Counted from the first letter of the stretch, positions 25,847 through 35,000 are shown. The stretch: 37,750 nucleotides of DNA from Staphylococcus croceilyticus (GCF_002902575.1 NZ_PPRD01000029.1:1-37750), one strand, 5' to 3'. Numbers and translations: made by a program. The notes: generated from the letters alone by a model not told the origin.

Positions 25847-27401
25847 GGTTCTTTACCTTCAATTTATCAAAATTTATAGGTGCATCTGTCTGACCAGAAA
25901 ATTCAAAATTGCTGATTTTAGGCGTTGTCACAAAGGTTTCGTTCGGATAAGAAATTGGCACTACTAAGTATTGCTTATCGATGTAGTTAGATAATTTGTC
26001 GAAAGCACTTTGACGTTGTTGCATATTTATAATTGTAGGGAACGCTTTAATCATTTCTGTTAATTTCGAATCGTCTGCGAACGCGCCAGGTTGATTCTTC
26101 GCTTGTTTGAAACGTGCATTTAAGAAATTATATGGCATTAAAGCATTAGTATAGGTGCGGTAATAGATAAGGTCGAAATCTTTACGCACGGTCAAGGTCT
26201 CGTAATATGTTTGAGCGTCTAAGATGTTGATGTCTAATTTAATACCTACTTTTTTTAGCGCTTGTTGCATAATTTCAGCTTTGGTTTTCCACTCTGGAAA
26301 CTCATCGGTTTGAAGTGCAAGTTTAAGTGACAGTACTTTGCCATCCTTTTCAAAATAACCGTTAGAATTCTTCTTATAGCCCGCTTCTTTAAGCAATTTC
26401 TCTGATTCTGAAGGGGCGTATGAATGATTATGTTGATTATTTGAATTAACATATGGCACGTCACTTTGGAATAACCCTCTAAGTTTCTTGTTAGGTGATA
26501 AGTCGTTAGTATCTATAGCTTTACTAATAGCTTCACGGATACGCTTATCTTTTAAGACTTTATTTTGCGGGTTAAAGCCCATAAATTGCGTTTCTGTACT
26601 TGGATATGTATGAACTTTTAACTCTTTGTTGCGATGAGATTCTTTAACTTGTTGTGGCGTCATCTGACCTAATGCACCACCTGCAATATCGATAGAACGA
26701 CTTTCAATGGCTAAGTGTCTCGAATCACTATCTTCAATCGATTGGAGGGTTAGATTGTAATCGAGAGGGTGACCATTATGATAATACTGGTTCGGTTTGA
26801 ACGTTACTGTTTCATTCGTTGAGCCAGCCACTTTGAATGGCCCCGTACCAATCGCTTTCTCGAATTTGCCAGTCGTCTTGCCATCTTTTACCGCATGAGG
26901 ACTCATGATGCGAAGCGGTCTGATTTGCGTAAGTTCAGGCAATACTTGGTTAGACGGTTCTTTCAATTTAATTTCCACCGTATATTTATCCTTAATATTG
27001 ACCGATTGTAATTTATCTAACGTTTCCATTGGGTCCGTTTTGTCTGTCGCTTTCGCTCTCTCTATTGAAAATTTGACCGCTGACGCGTCAAAATCAGAAC
27101 CATCATTAAATTTCACATCACGTTTAAGATGGAAAATATAATCCTGACCATCATCGGAAGCCTTCCATGACTTAGCAAGTCCTGGTTCAATTCTGCCACC
27201 TTTACCATAGGTTACAAGCGGTTGGTAAACCGCACTATAAACTGGCATAGGTACATCAAACGCTTGTGCATCTAATTTATTAGGGTTAAATTCGCGAGGT
27301 AATGAAACTTTAACCTCTTTATCATCATGATGTTGTTGAGCACAGCCACTTAACATGAGCATGGCGCACATAGAAAGTGAACAAAATATGCGCTTTTTCA
27401 A
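25839..27401 (-). CDS. Opp/Nik-type solute-binding lipoprotein
   Basis: A 520-residue SBP_bac_5 lipoprotein, captor subunit of the importer. The start is a TTG at 27401 behind GAAGGTAG; upstream ATG frames lack a site. The signal MKKRIFCSLSMCAMLMLSGC ends in a lipobox with the lipid cysteine at residue 20. Family blocks: VYQPLVTYGKGGRIEPGLAK, SWKASDDGQDYIFHLKRDVK, FNDGSDFDASAVKFSIER, GTGPFKV and RIREAISKAID. RPLRIMSPHAV and YYRTYTNALMPYNF correspond to segments around the metal-chelate pocket of NikA, so a nickel- or metallophore-type ligand is possible; peptides are the alternative. A TATAAT-like element occurs upstream on the minus strand, but I cannot place a full promoter. Confidence 0.85.
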   Translation of the reverse strand: MKKRIFCSLSMCAMLMLSGCAQQHHDDKEVKVSLPREFNPNKLDAQAFDVPMPVYSAVYQPLVTYGKGGRIEPGLAKSWKASDDGQDYIFHLKRDVKFNDGSDFDASAVKFSIERAKATDKTDPMETLDKLQSVNIKDKYTVEIKLKEPSNQVLPELTQIRPLRIMSPHAVKDGKTTGKFEKAIGTGPFKVAGSTNETVTFKPNQYYHNGHPLDYNLTLQSIEDSDSRHLAIESRSIDIAGGALGQMTPQQVKESHRNKELKVHTYPSTETQFMGFNPQNKVLKDKRIREAISKAIDTNDLSPNKKLRGLFQSDVPYVNSNNQHNHSYAPSESEKLLKEAGYKKNSNGYFEKDGKVLSLKLALQTDEFPEWKTKAEIMQQALKKVGIKLDINILDAQTYYETLTVRKDFDLIYYRTYTNALMPYNFLNARFKQAKNQPGAFADDSKLTEMIKAFPTIINMQQRQSAFDKLSNYIDKQYLVVPISYPNETFVTTPKISNFEFSGQTDAPINFDKLKVKNHE

Positions 27402-27544
27402 TATACTACCTTCTTTCGCTTGTATACATGAATATATTTTTTGTATTAAGTTCACATACAAAATAAATTATTTTACTATTGGACATTATTATATGATACA
27501 CCTTTGAAGCCCTCTTTGAAAATTCAAGTTAGAAATTATGACAT

Positions 27545-27569
27545 GAAAAAAGAGGGCATATGCCCCCTT
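27545..27569 (-). terminator. Minus-strand terminator after pcp
   Basis: Nine-base-pair stem (27550-27558 with 27561-27569; one pair is G-U on the minus strand) followed on the minus strand by TTTTTC. It lies 67 bases beyond the pcp stop. Confidence 0.7.
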
Positions 27570-27635
27570 ATACATTTAGAAAATTAAGATTTAGTAATAT
27601 GGTGTACTAATTATTTGAATTAAAGCCTATTTAAT

Positions 27636-28274
27636 TTAATGTGTTTCGCCTAATGCGATTTTTGCGTCTTCGTCTCTTGATATTGCTTTAATTGCAGCTG
27701 TTAAACCTTTAGCAATCGTGTCGATAGACATTGAAGGTTTTTCAGGTTTATCTGTGACTTGTTCTGGAATAAATGGCACGTGAATGAAACCAAATAATAA
27801 ACCAGGATAAGATTTGTCTGCTAAATAACCTAATTGATATAAGATATGGTTACATACAAATGTACCTGCTGTATTAGATAAACTTGCAGGGACGCCGGCT
27901 TGTTTAATGGCTTCTGTCATCTTCTTAACTGGTAAGTTTGAGAAGTATGCAGGTGCGCCGTCTTCTTGAATAGGTACATCAATAGGTTGGTTGCCTTTGT
28001 TGTCTGCAATACGCGCGTCGTCAATGTTAATGCCAACACGTTCTGGTGTTAAATCGTAACGTCCGCCAGCTTGTCCGATAGCTAATACAGCGTCGTAGCC
28101 ACCTTTAGCCAACTCTTTGTCCACTGATTCTTTTGATTCATGGAAGACGGTTGGGATTTCTAACTTTGTAATCGTATGTTCGCCAATGTGGTCCTCTAAT
28201 TGTTTCACTGCTTCTAATGCTGGATTGCTCTTTTCGCCACCGAATGGATCAAATGCTGTTACTAGAATATTCAT
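27636..28274 (-). CDS. pcp: Pyrrolidone-carboxylate peptidase
   Basis: Cytosolic cysteine peptidase (family C15) removing N-terminal pyroglutamate from peptides. The 212-residue size is typical. Motifs: [18 protein letters not shown] at the start, the Glu78 block [15 protein letters not shown], the catalytic Cys141 in [12 protein letters not shown] and His165 in [12 protein letters not shown], giving the complete Glu-Cys-His triad. AAAGGAGG precedes the ATG at 28274. It lies upstream of the ABC importer on the same strand but has its own terminator between, so it is probably separate. Confidence 0.95.
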   Translation of the reverse strand: MNILVTAFDPFGGEKSNPALEAVKQLEDHIGEHTITKLEIPTVFHESKESVDKELAKGGYDAVLAIGQAGGRYDLTPERVGINIDDARIADNKGNQPIDVPIQEDGAPAYFSNLPVKKMTEAIKQAGVPASLSNTAGTFVCNHILYQLGYLADKSYPGLLFGFIHVPFIPEQVTDKPEKPSMSIDTIAKGLTAAIKAISRDEDAKIALGETH

Positions 28275-28551
28275 AATTCATTTCCTCCTTTAATTTTTTA
28301 AAATGCCCAGAAATACATCAATGCGATATAGGTATCGATGCAAGAACGTATACTTTAAAACATCAACAAGTACTAATTTTCTTAATATTAGCATTCTTAT
28401 TTTTTTAATTAAAGAATGGTATGAGTAAGAAGAAAGTCAATTATTAGTGCTAGCTAACTGTATTTATGAATTTTGTTTGTGTATTTATATAAATAGTAAG
28501 TAATTTTATACTATTATGATAAAATATAAGTGTAAAAAGGAGGAATGTTTT

Positions 28552-29325
28552 ATGACAAAAATAGCAGTTATAACAGGATCAGCAGCAGGTTTAGGTAAAG
28601 GAATTGCAGAGCGTTTAGCCAATGATGGTTTTAACATTGTCATTCAAGATATTAACCAAACAACGCTTTTAAAAACGGAAGAAGAATTCAAAGGCAAAGG
28701 ATACAATGTTGTAGCATTCCATAGCGATGTATCTAAGAAAAAAGAACAAGAAGAATTAGTTCAATTTGCAGTTGCAGAATTTGGACACATTGATGTCTTT
28801 GTGAACAATGCTGGTGTGGATGCGGTATCTTCAATTCTGGAAATTACGGAGGATGAATTAGATAAATTATTCCATATTAACGTTTATGGAACACTTTTCG
28901 GAATCCAAGCAGCAGCGAAACAATTTATTAAACAAAATAGCAAAGGTAAGATTATTAATGCGTGTAGTATCGCAGGACACGAATCTTATGAAGTGTTAGG
29001 TACATATTGTGCTACTAAATATTCAGTGCGTTCATTCACACAAACTGCAGCGAAAGAATTAGCTGAAAAAGGCATTACAGTCAATGCTTATTGCCCAGGC
29101 GTAGCGAAAACTGAAATGTGGGATCGTATCGATGCAGCCATGGTTGAATTAGATGACAGCTTAAAACCAGGCGATGCCTTCGAACAATTCTCATCAGCAA
29201 TCAAATTAGGACGCTACCAAGAACCAAAAGATGTGGCAGCTTTAGTCTCATTCTTAGCTTCACCAGACTCAGACTACATCACAGGTCAAGCTATCTTAAC
29301 AGACGGTGGATTAGTGTATAGATAA
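28552..29325 (+). CDS. SDR oxidoreductase, diacetyl/acetoin reductase-like
   Basis: A 257-residue classical short-chain dehydrogenase, most like ButA/BudC enzymes that reduce diacetyl or acetoin. Seen: the cofactor loop [10 protein letters not shown], an acidic residue after the second strand (IQDIN, favouring NAD(H)), VNNAGVD, the catalytic Ser139, Tyr152 and Lys156 (ACSIAGH and YCATK), and the C-terminal [17 protein letters not shown], which is characteristic of this group. The open frame begins at 28516, but AAAGGAGG decides for ATG 28552. It is a single-gene unit ending at a terminator. The exact substrate, among diacetyl, acetoin or another diol/ketone, is not fixed by sequence. Confidence 0.85.
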   Translation: MTKIAVITGSAAGLGKGIAERLANDGFNIVIQDINQTTLLKTEEEFKGKGYNVVAFHSDVSKKKEQEELVQFAVAEFGHIDVFVNNAGVDAVSSILEITEDELDKLFHINVYGTLFGIQAAAKQFIKQNSKGKIINACSIAGHESYEVLGTYCATKYSVRSFTQTAAKELAEKGITVNAYCPGVAKTEMWDRIDAAMVELDDSLKPGDAFEQFSSAIKLGRYQEPKDVAALVSFLASPDSDYITGQAILTDGGLVYR

Positions 29326-29372
29326 ACCGAATATAAAATCGAAAAGTTTAAAGGACTCAGTTCCCAAAATAG

Positions 29373-29414
29373 AAACTCCCCTCAACAATATAAAGTAGAG
29401 GGGATGTTTTCTTT
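29373..29414 (+). terminator. Terminator after the diacetyl reductase-like gene
   Basis: Stem of TCCCCTC/GAGGGGA (29377-29383 with 29398-29404), extended by AAAC/GTTT across a bulge, then TTTTCTTTAT. Confidence 0.7.
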
Positions 29415-29474
29415 ATATATAGTAAAACTATACGTAGTCTCCCTTTTTCTTTCGTGATACAATGATTATATAAA

Positions 29475-29489
29475 TGAGAAGCATTCTCA
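29475..29489. promoter_or_regulatory. Fur-like palindrome before the DHA2 exporter gene
   Basis: TGAGAAGCATTCTCA is a perfect TGAGAA-N3-TTCTCA palindrome, three substitutions from the Fur 7-1-7 core TGATAATNATTATCA. It directly follows the -10 candidate TATAAA (29469-29474) and sits 46 bases before the ATG, the right place for a repressor. The element at 13637-13651 has the same arms. Confidence 0.5.
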
Positions 29490-29534
29490 ATTAATTACAC
29501 AATTATATATCACAGTAAGGGAGTGTAGGGTGTG

Positions 29535-30908
29535 ATGTCACATCAAAGTAAGTTTGACGGTAAACTCGTCATTGCAGCAAGTTTTGCAGTGTTAACATAT
29601 TGGTTGTTCGCGCAATCATTTATTAATATAGGCACAAGTGTCCAAAAGACATTTGAAGCCCCAGCATCAATAATGAACCTGTCGATTAGCCTTGTTTCAT
29701 TCGTCACAGGCATATTTATGGTCGGCGCAGGAGATATCGCTGATAAAATAGGAAATCTCAAAATGACGATAATTGGGCTAGTCTTAAGCATTATCGGTTG
29801 TCTTAGTCTAATTCTCATTCCAGCTACACCATTTTTAGTCATTGGTCGTATTTTCCAAGGTCTTTCAGCAGCCATTTTATTGCCATCTACTATTGGATTA
29901 GTATCAGATAAATTTGAAGGCCAAGAACTGCGCAAAGCATATAGTTTCATGATGATAGCAACAGTAGGTGGAATTGGTTTTTCATCTTATATAGGCGGAC
30001 TTATTTCTAGTTATTTAGGATGGCAAACCGTCTTTATTATTTCCATCATTTTATCAATCATTGCGATACTTATTTTAAGTCGCAGAAAAGAAATACCTCG
30101 TTCACAACGTGAGCATCAAACATTTGATTACATAGGGATGATTATCTTCGGTATTTTTATCGCCTGCCTTATGTTAGTCATGACACAAGGATTCACATAC
30201 GGTTGGACTAGCACCTTCATACTAAGTGTTGTAGCACTTGGTCTCATTGCACTCACCGTATTTTATTTTTTTGAAAAAGGCAGAACCACACCATTTATCG
30301 ATTTTTCAATTGTAAAAAATAGAGCGTTTCTTGGTTCTACAATTAATAATTTTGTACTTAATACTGGCGTAGGTACTACTGTCGTCTTCAATGGCTATGC
30401 ACAAAAACAATTTGGTATGAGTGAAGTACAAACAGGTCTGGTCACTGTGCCGTATGTCTTCATGGCCATCGCAATGATACGATTAGGTGAAAAAGCAATA
30501 CAACGTTATGGTGGGAAAAGCATGTTAATTGCAGGGCCATTATTCCCGGCCATTGGAATTATCCTAATTAGTTGTACATTTTTATCTCAAAGTTGGTACG
30601 TAGGACTTGTGATGTTGGCTTTTGTCGTTTGCGCAATTGGTAACGGCTTAGTAGCCACACCAGGTTTAACGATCGCCGTATTTAACATGCCAGAAGAAAA
30701 AGTTAGCTTTGCGACAGGCTTATACAAAATGGGCGCCACTTTAGGAGGCGCATTTGGAATTGCCTTCAATACTACTATCTTCACAGTATGCCAACAATTT
30801 TATTCAGTAGAAACAGCAGCCATGATTTCATTTTTAGCAGGGGCTATTATCATGATACTCGGTCTAATCTCAGCATTTATTCTTATACCTAAAAACGTAA
30901 AAGCATAA
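29535..30908 (+). CDS. MFS exporter, DHA2-type (14 helices)
   Basis: A 457-residue major facilitator of the drug:H+ antiporter-2 group (QacA/TetK-like layout, about 14 hydrophobic helices). Seen: ADKIGNLKM as the motif A loop after helix 2, GRIFQGLSAAILLPSTIGLV in helix 4, and motif C in helix 5 (IATVGGIGFSSYIGGLISSY). A GTG at 29532 abuts the preferred ATG at 29535; AAGGGAG lies upstream. Likely substrates are small toxic compounds or a secreted metabolite. The Fur-like operator raises siderophore or metal-chelate export as an option, which is speculative. A strong terminator follows. Confidence 0.87.
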   Translation: MSHQSKFDGKLVIAASFAVLTYWLFAQSFINIGTSVQKTFEAPASIMNLSISLVSFVTGIFMVGAGDIADKIGNLKMTIIGLVLSIIGCLSLILIPATPFLVIGRIFQGLSAAILLPSTIGLVSDKFEGQELRKAYSFMMIATVGGIGFSSYIGGLISSYLGWQTVFIISIILSIIAILILSRRKEIPRSQREHQTFDYIGMIIFGIFIACLMLVMTQGFTYGWTSTFILSVVALGLIALTVFYFFEKGRTTPFIDFSIVKNRAFLGSTINNFVLNTGVGTTVVFNGYAQKQFGMSEVQTGLVTVPYVFMAIAMIRLGEKAIQRYGGKSMLIAGPLFPAIGIILISCTFLSQSWYVGLVMLAFVVCAIGNGLVATPGLTIAVFNMPEEKVSFATGLYKMGATLGGAFGIAFNTTIFTVCQQFYSVETAAMISFLAGAIIMILGLISAFILIPKNVKA

Positions 30909-30916
30909 TAGAAAAG

Positions 30917-30954
30917 TAGCGTGACTGGAGCCCCAGTCACGCTAGTTTTATTTA
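30917..30954 (+). terminator. Terminator after the DHA2 exporter gene
   Basis: Perfect 12-base-pair stem (30917-30928 with 30933-30944, loop AGCC) followed by GTTTTATTTA; eight bases after the stop. Confidence 0.9.
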
Positions 30955-31056
30955 TAGATACTTTTTTAGAAGTTTTAGATATAGATATTGAATGAAATTA
31001 CCCAACCAGTAAATAGAGTTTTTGATAAGTGTGAGTGTTCAAGTACTTATATAAAT

Positions 31057-31189
31057 AGTTCTAAGATAGATTACGAAGTGTAGTTGTGGAGACTCCTAGT
31101 GGAAAAGAAAGAGCCTCAAGACTACAGGCTTGAGCCTTTCCCACAGGAACGCGCAACAACTTAAACGAGTGAACATCTATCTAAGAACT
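31057..31189. repeat. Long imperfect hairpin element
   Basis: The gap 30909-31212 holds a 133-base inverted repeat. AGTTCT plus AAGATAGAT on the left pair with ATCTATCTAAGAACT on the right; further in, GTTGT pairs with ACAAC, CCTAGTGGAAA with TTTCCCACAGG, and GCCTCAAG with CTTGAGCC around a short loop. This looks like a dispersed intergenic repeat or a structured transcript. No open frame is convincing. It lies between convergent genes, downstream of the exporter terminator. Confidence 0.65.
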
Positions 31190-31212
31190 ACTCTACATAA
31201 AAAAGTACATAT

Positions 31213-32187
31213 TTAATTCACTTTATCTGTCGTTAAGCCTTGTGGTATTGGCTCAAAAATGACTAACTCATCGCTATTTAATAAATCCTCTGTTAGTTGT
31301 AATTCGGCAATGCGGTTAGAATTATAATACTTCACATATAATGTACGCGTAGTCAGATTAAATACAGTTTGATACAGCGTATAGTGGAACTCATTTTCAG
31401 AGGGACGAACGGCACCTTTGGGAATGCTAACGCTATCCAGAATTCTAAAAGCATCTAGCACCGCATCATCGCCATCGTCAGGCAACATATTATGCACGAG
31501 ATAAGCTGCTCTGACATAACGCTCTGCAGAAGTATAACCTCCTGGCAAGCCAGATGTGCCACTTTCATTCCCAATAAATAAATTCTTATAACGTTTATAT
31601 TGGGGCTTGTAAGGCGTCACATTCGCATAGTTCTTCAAGTTCTCATAGTGCCAATTCAAATCAGGACTGTTTGTCAGCACGCCGACTGGATTATCATGTA
31701 CCACGATACGACCTTCTACAAATGTAATTTCTGCCGTACGACCTGTGGCATCAGAAATATGATAATGAAGCGGAGGTGCTTCGTTAATATCGTTTAAGGT
31801 ATTCGCAACGACATTCACTTGTTTCGCGTTCTCAATGAGTTCGTCGATCGTTTGGTTGTAGCCAAGGGCCCACGTCAGAACTTCGGTTTGTGAAATATTG
31901 ATAAAGCCTTCACGAATTTCAGTTGTATAAGAGGCGTAACCACGGTCGTATTGGTTTGAAATCGCTAAGCCGTACTCGTTCACGCCATCTCCGAAGATAA
32001 AGCCTTCCATATCTGAGCCCGCGCCAGTAAAGCCATACTTCGTTTTACCTTTATAATCTACGCGTGATTCCCAATAGAAGTTACGTGGTTGCACGGCAGG
32101 GTGACCCGTTAATGGATAATCATAATCCATTGTTCGACCTAAAATCACATCGCCATTTTTTGCTTGAAACGTAAAACCTGTACACAT
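31213..32187 (-). CDS. Choloylglycine hydrolase-family enzyme (bile salt hydrolase / penicillin V acylase)
   Basis: N-terminal nucleophile hydrolase of 324 residues. Met1 must be removed to expose Cys2, the nucleophile. Family residues are in place: Arg18 and Asp21 in GRTMDYDYP, Asn78 in LAISNQYD, Asn173 in VLTNSPDLNWH and Arg223 in TSAERYVRAAYL. Members cleave amide bonds of conjugated bile acids, penicillin V or acyl-homoserine lactones; eye inspection cannot choose between them, though the pattern is that of staphylococcal CBAH-like proteins. GGAGG precedes the ATG at 32187. It converges on the DHA2 exporter gene. Confidence 0.92.
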   Translation of the reverse strand: MCTGFTFQAKNGDVILGRTMDYDYPLTGHPAVQPRNFYWESRVDYKGKTKYGFTGAGSDMEGFIFGDGVNEYGLAISNQYDRGYASYTTEIREGFINISQTEVLTWALGYNQTIDELIENAKQVNVVANTLNDINEAPPLHYHISDATGRTAEITFVEGRIVVHDNPVGVLTNSPDLNWHYENLKNYANVTPYKPQYKRYKNLFIGNESGTSGLPGGYTSAERYVRAAYLVHNMLPDDGDDAVLDAFRILDSVSIPKGAVRPSENEFHYTLYQTVFNLTTRTLYVKYYNSNRIAELQLTEDLLNSDELVIFEPIPQGLTTDKVN

Positions 32188-32272
32188 ATGTATGAACCTC
32201 CATTTATAGATTCGAAATTTTTAACAATTATAAAATTTATATATAAACATTTCAATTTTTGTAATGATAGAC

Positions 32273-32316
32273 ATAAAAATATCCCTTATGATATTGATTA
32301 AAACTCATAAGGGATA
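32273..32316 (-). terminator. Minus-strand terminator beyond trhO
   Basis: Perfect 12-base-pair stem TATCCCTTATGA/TCATAAGGGATA (32280-32291 with 32305-32316), followed on the minus strand by TTTTTATG. It lies 134 bases beyond the trhO stop, after the repeat at 32343-32440, and probably ends that transcript. Confidence 0.7.
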
Positions 32317-32342
32317 CAACTAATTATTAATTTACGGCTTTC

Positions 32343-32440
32343 CAAAAGCAGGATTTTCGGCACAGACTGACACGACTCGACAAAATTTGAGAAACAATTT
32401 TGCTCATCGTTCGGCTCTGCTCAAATCCTAAACGCTTTTG
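32343..32440. repeat. Imperfect hairpin element in the trhO 3' region
   Basis: A 98-base inverted repeat: CAAAAGC with GCTTTTG, AGGATTT with AAATCCT, a central CGGCACAGACTG / CTCTGC-type match and AAAATT with AATTTT. The arms are imperfect, as in dispersed intergenic repeats. It would be transcribed with trhO before the terminator further left. Confidence 0.55.
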
Positions 32441-32449
32441 TTCAGACCT

Positions 32450-33412
32450 CTATGCATGTACGTGTTCTGGTACGTCTTTGAAGTTTTCTAAACGACGATT
32501 CCATTCTTCATCGCTAATGTCATTTTTAGCTACATAGCGATTACGTGGGTGTTTGGCACAATCGTATGAACAAGCGCCAAGGTATTTTTCTTCATTTTCC
32601 TCTGAAACGAGAATTTGTTTATTACATTCAGGGTTGGCACAGTTAATGTAACGCTCGCAAGGCGTACCGTCGAAGTGTTCTTTACCGATAACTGTTTTCT
32701 CAACTTGGTTAACGTCTACACTAATACGTTCGTCGAATACATACATTTTACCGTCCCAATATTCACCTTTAGTTTCAGGGTCTTTACCGTAAGTCGCAAT
32801 ACCGCCATGTAATTGACCAACGTTCTCGAAGCCTTCTTTAACTAACCAGCCAGAGAATTTTTCACATCGGATACCGCCAGTGCAATACGTTACGATGTTT
32901 TTACCTTCTAATTGGTCTTTGTTCTCACGGATCCAATCTGGTAAGTCTCTGAAACGTGTGATGTCTGGACGAATAGCACCACGGAAGTGACCTAAGTCGA
33001 ATTCATAGTCATTACGTGCATCTAAGATGACTGTATCTTCATCTTCTAATGCTTCTTTAAATTCGCTTGGTGAGTAGTATTTACCAGTTGTTACACGTGG
33101 GTCAACGTCATCTTCTAAGCCTAATGCAACGATTTCGTTTCTAGGACGTACGTGCATTTTCTTGAATGCGTGGCCTTCAGCTTCATCAATCTTGAACGTC
33201 ATATCTGCGAAACGTTCATCCGCATGCATATGCTCGATATATTTATCTGTATCTTCTTTCGTGCCTGATAATGTACCGTTAATACCTTCAGTAGAAACTA
33301 AGATTCTGCCTTTTAAGTTGTTTGCTTTACAGAATTCTAAGTGCTCAGCTGCAAATGTTTCAGGGTCATCAATAGTTGTATATTTGTAATATAATAACAC
33401 TCTATAATCCAT
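32450..33412 (-). CDS. trhO: tRNA uridine(34) hydroxylase TrhO (UPF0176, rhodanese domain)
   Basis: A 320-residue YceA/TrhO protein, which in other bacteria makes 5-hydroxyuridine at the tRNA wobble position using prephenate-linked oxygen-dependent chemistry. Layout: N-terminal ferredoxin-like domain ([17 protein letters not shown], about residues 34-50), central rhodanese domain ([20 protein letters not shown]) with active-site Cys177 in [12 protein letters not shown], and a C-terminal cysteine cluster ([15 protein letters not shown] and CSYDC) resembling a metal site. The start ATG follows AGAGGAG. It is divergent from drp35. Identification is firm; the enzymatic role follows from family knowledge. 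Confidence 0.94.
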   Translation of the reverse strand: MDYRVLLYYKYTTIDDPETFAAEHLEFCKANNLKGRILVSTEGINGTLSGTKEDTDKYIEHMHADERFADMTFKIDEAEGHAFKKMHVRPRNEIVALGLEDDVDPRVTTGKYYSPSEFKEALEDEDTVILDARNDYEFDLGHFRGAIRPDITRFRDLPDWIRENKDQLEGKNIVTYCTGGIRCEKFSGWLVKEGFENVGQLHGGIATYGKDPETKGEYWDGKMYVFDERISVDVNQVEKTVIGKEHFDGTPCERYINCANPECNKQILVSEENEEKYLGACSYDCAKHPRNRYVAKNDISDEEWNRRLENFKDVPEHVHA

Positions 33413-33597
33413 TTTCTGATTCTCCTCTTAAATTTTTGAATTTATCGTAAGGGCAAGCCGTAATCATTTAAATTGTCGTTCTTTTCGTTTTTTATAAAAA
33501 TCAACATTATATTATTTTACCAAATTTACAATAACTTTCAATATTTCAGTTTTGAAAATAGGGCAACAGACCTAGTTGAGTGAGCAATATTTCTTTT

Positions 33598-33611
33598 TGA
33601 AAACGATTACA
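33598..33611. promoter_or_regulatory. cre (CcpA) site upstream of drp35
   Basis: TGAAAACGATTACA matches TGWAANCGNTNWCA at all 14 positions. It overlaps TTGAAA at 33597-33602, a good -35 candidate with -10-like ATGATA/TGATAT around 33621-33627, so CcpA binding would occlude the promoter. The site is 80 bases before the drp35 ATG. Confidence 0.72.
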
Positions 33612-33691
33612 TATAGTACCATGATATTAAAGCATATATTAGAAATTGAGAAATTAAAATTTTACTTTTCAAAAAGGAGGAAGTGTATTTT

Positions 33692-34669
33692 ATGTCAAAC
33701 GAATCATTACCGAAACTTACATATACAGGTGCGTCAAAAAGTGCAGTGCCGATTATTTCAGAAAGTGAATTACAAACGGTTACCGCAGAACCTTGGGTAA
33801 AAATTTCAGACAAAGGACTTCAATTAGAAGGATTAATCTTCGATAGAGATCATAATTTATTTTTATGTGAAGTATTTGGTGGAAAAATCTTTAAAGTAGA
33901 TACGAAAACAAAAGAAGTGTCTACGGCATTTCAATCACCAAAACAAAATCCAGCTGCAGTTAAAATTCATAAAGATGGACGTTTCTTTACATGTTACTTA
34001 GGTGACTTTGAATCAACAGGTGGTATCTTTGCGACTGATGAACATGGTGACAACTTTGAAGAAATTATTTCTGAATTAAACTCAGAATACTGTATTGATG
34101 ACATGGTCTTCGACAGTAAAGGTGGTTTCTATTTCACAGATTTCAGAGGTTATTCGACAAATCCTAAAGGTGGCGTCTACTACGTGTCACCTGACTTCAA
34201 GACGGTAACACCAGTGATTCAGAATATTTCTGTCGCGAACGGTGTAGCGTTAAGTACTGATGAAAAGGTGTTATGGGTAACGGAAACGACAACTAATCGA
34301 CTTCACCGTATCCAATTAGAAGACGATGGCGTAACGATTGCACCATTTGGCGCAACAATTCCATACTACTTTACAGGACATGAAGGACCGGACTCAGTAT
34401 GTATCGATAGCGATGATAATTTATACGTAGCGATGTACGGACAAGGACGTGTCTTGGTCTTTAATAAACGTGGCTATCCAATTGGTCAAATTTTAATGCC
34501 AGGTCGTGATGAAGGTAAAATGCTACGTTCAACACATCCACAATTCATTCCAGGCACCAACCAATTATTAATTTGTACAAACGATATTGAAAATGGTTCA
34601 GAAGGCGGCTCAATGATTTACACAGTAGAAGGCTTCGCCAAGGGCCACGAAAGCTACCAATTTCAATAA
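33692..34669 (+). CDS. drp35: Lactonase Drp35
   Basis: A 325-residue, Ca2+-dependent lactonase with a six-bladed beta-propeller (SMP-30/gluconolactonase superfamily), known in S. aureus as a cytosolic protein induced by cell-wall antibiotics and detergents. The match to Drp35 extends over its length: [76 protein letters not shown] and [20 protein letters not shown]. The acidic and asparagine residues in these blade motifs bind calcium. GTG 33683 is in frame, but AAAGGAGG places the start at ATG 33692. A perfect cre box precedes it, suggesting carbon-source control besides stress control. Confidence 0.95.
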   Translation: MSNESLPKLTYTGASKSAVPIISESELQTVTAEPWVKISDKGLQLEGLIFDRDHNLFLCEVFGGKIFKVDTKTKEVSTAFQSPKQNPAAVKIHKDGRFFTCYLGDFESTGGIFATDEHGDNFEEIISELNSEYCIDDMVFDSKGGFYFTDFRGYSTNPKGGVYYVSPDFKTVTPVIQNISVANGVALSTDEKVLWVTETTTNRLHRIQLEDDGVTIAPFGATIPYYFTGHEGPDSVCIDSDDNLYVAMYGQGRVLVFNKRGYPIGQILMPGRDEGKMLRSTHPQFIPGTNQLLICTNDIENGSEGGSMIYTVEGFAKGHESYQFQ

Positions 34670-34680
34670 GAATAAAATAA

Positions 34681-34796
34681 GCGACGATGTCTAACCCACT
34701 AAAAAACCCCTCACTACTGACACTAGTGAGGGGTTTGGTGCTTGTAATGGAACTAATTTATAAATGTATTATACTACTATTGGTTACTTATTACAA
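34681..34796 (-). ncRNA. Orphan copy of the Fst antitoxin RNA unit, toxin absent
   Basis: Matches 35161-35276 without gaps at an offset of exactly 480, with about 12 substitutions. It keeps the minus-strand promoter (TTGTAA at 34791-34796, 17 bases, TATAAT at 34768-34773) and the terminator stem (34704-34716 with 34724-34736). No toxin frame lies to its left: drp35 ends 11 bases before it. The repeat that should pair with the toxin start differs (TGTAATGGAACTAATTT), so this RNA may no longer fit the neighbouring toxin mRNA. It may double as the drp35 terminator. Confidence 0.68.
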
Positions 34797-35000
34797 CTAT
34801 GTAAATAAATTAATGCTAAAGAGATTATTAATTATTAGGACTTCTTCAATAGAGATAAAAATTGAGAAAGATATTAAAATTGAAATATTTTAGAATAAAC
34901 AAAGTAGAATTTGACTAAAATTCTTTAATTTCTAAATTATAAACTAATGTAATAGAAAGTTTTTAAATGTTTTGTAGGTTAGAGTAATTTTATACTATGG
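34797..35000. other. AT-rich gap between the two par-type copies
   Basis: Very AT-rich, with no frame carrying a ribosome site and no clear stem. It separates the orphan copy from the promoter of the intact toxin gene. Confidence 0.5.

Noticed and set aside
27441..27461. TTGTAT-N9-ATACAA inverted repeat upstream of the ABC binding-protein gene.
   Set aside because: Short arms in AT-rich DNA, and it matches no operator I know; it could be chance.
34687..34893. A 68-codon frame with a hydrophobic MELIYKCIILLLVTY segment, paralogous to one at 35167-35412.
   Set aside because: Both frames exist because the antisense-RNA/terminator repeat is duplicated; the ATG lacks a ribosome site and the frame runs through the terminator stem. 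The real toxin is the frame at 35059-35160.
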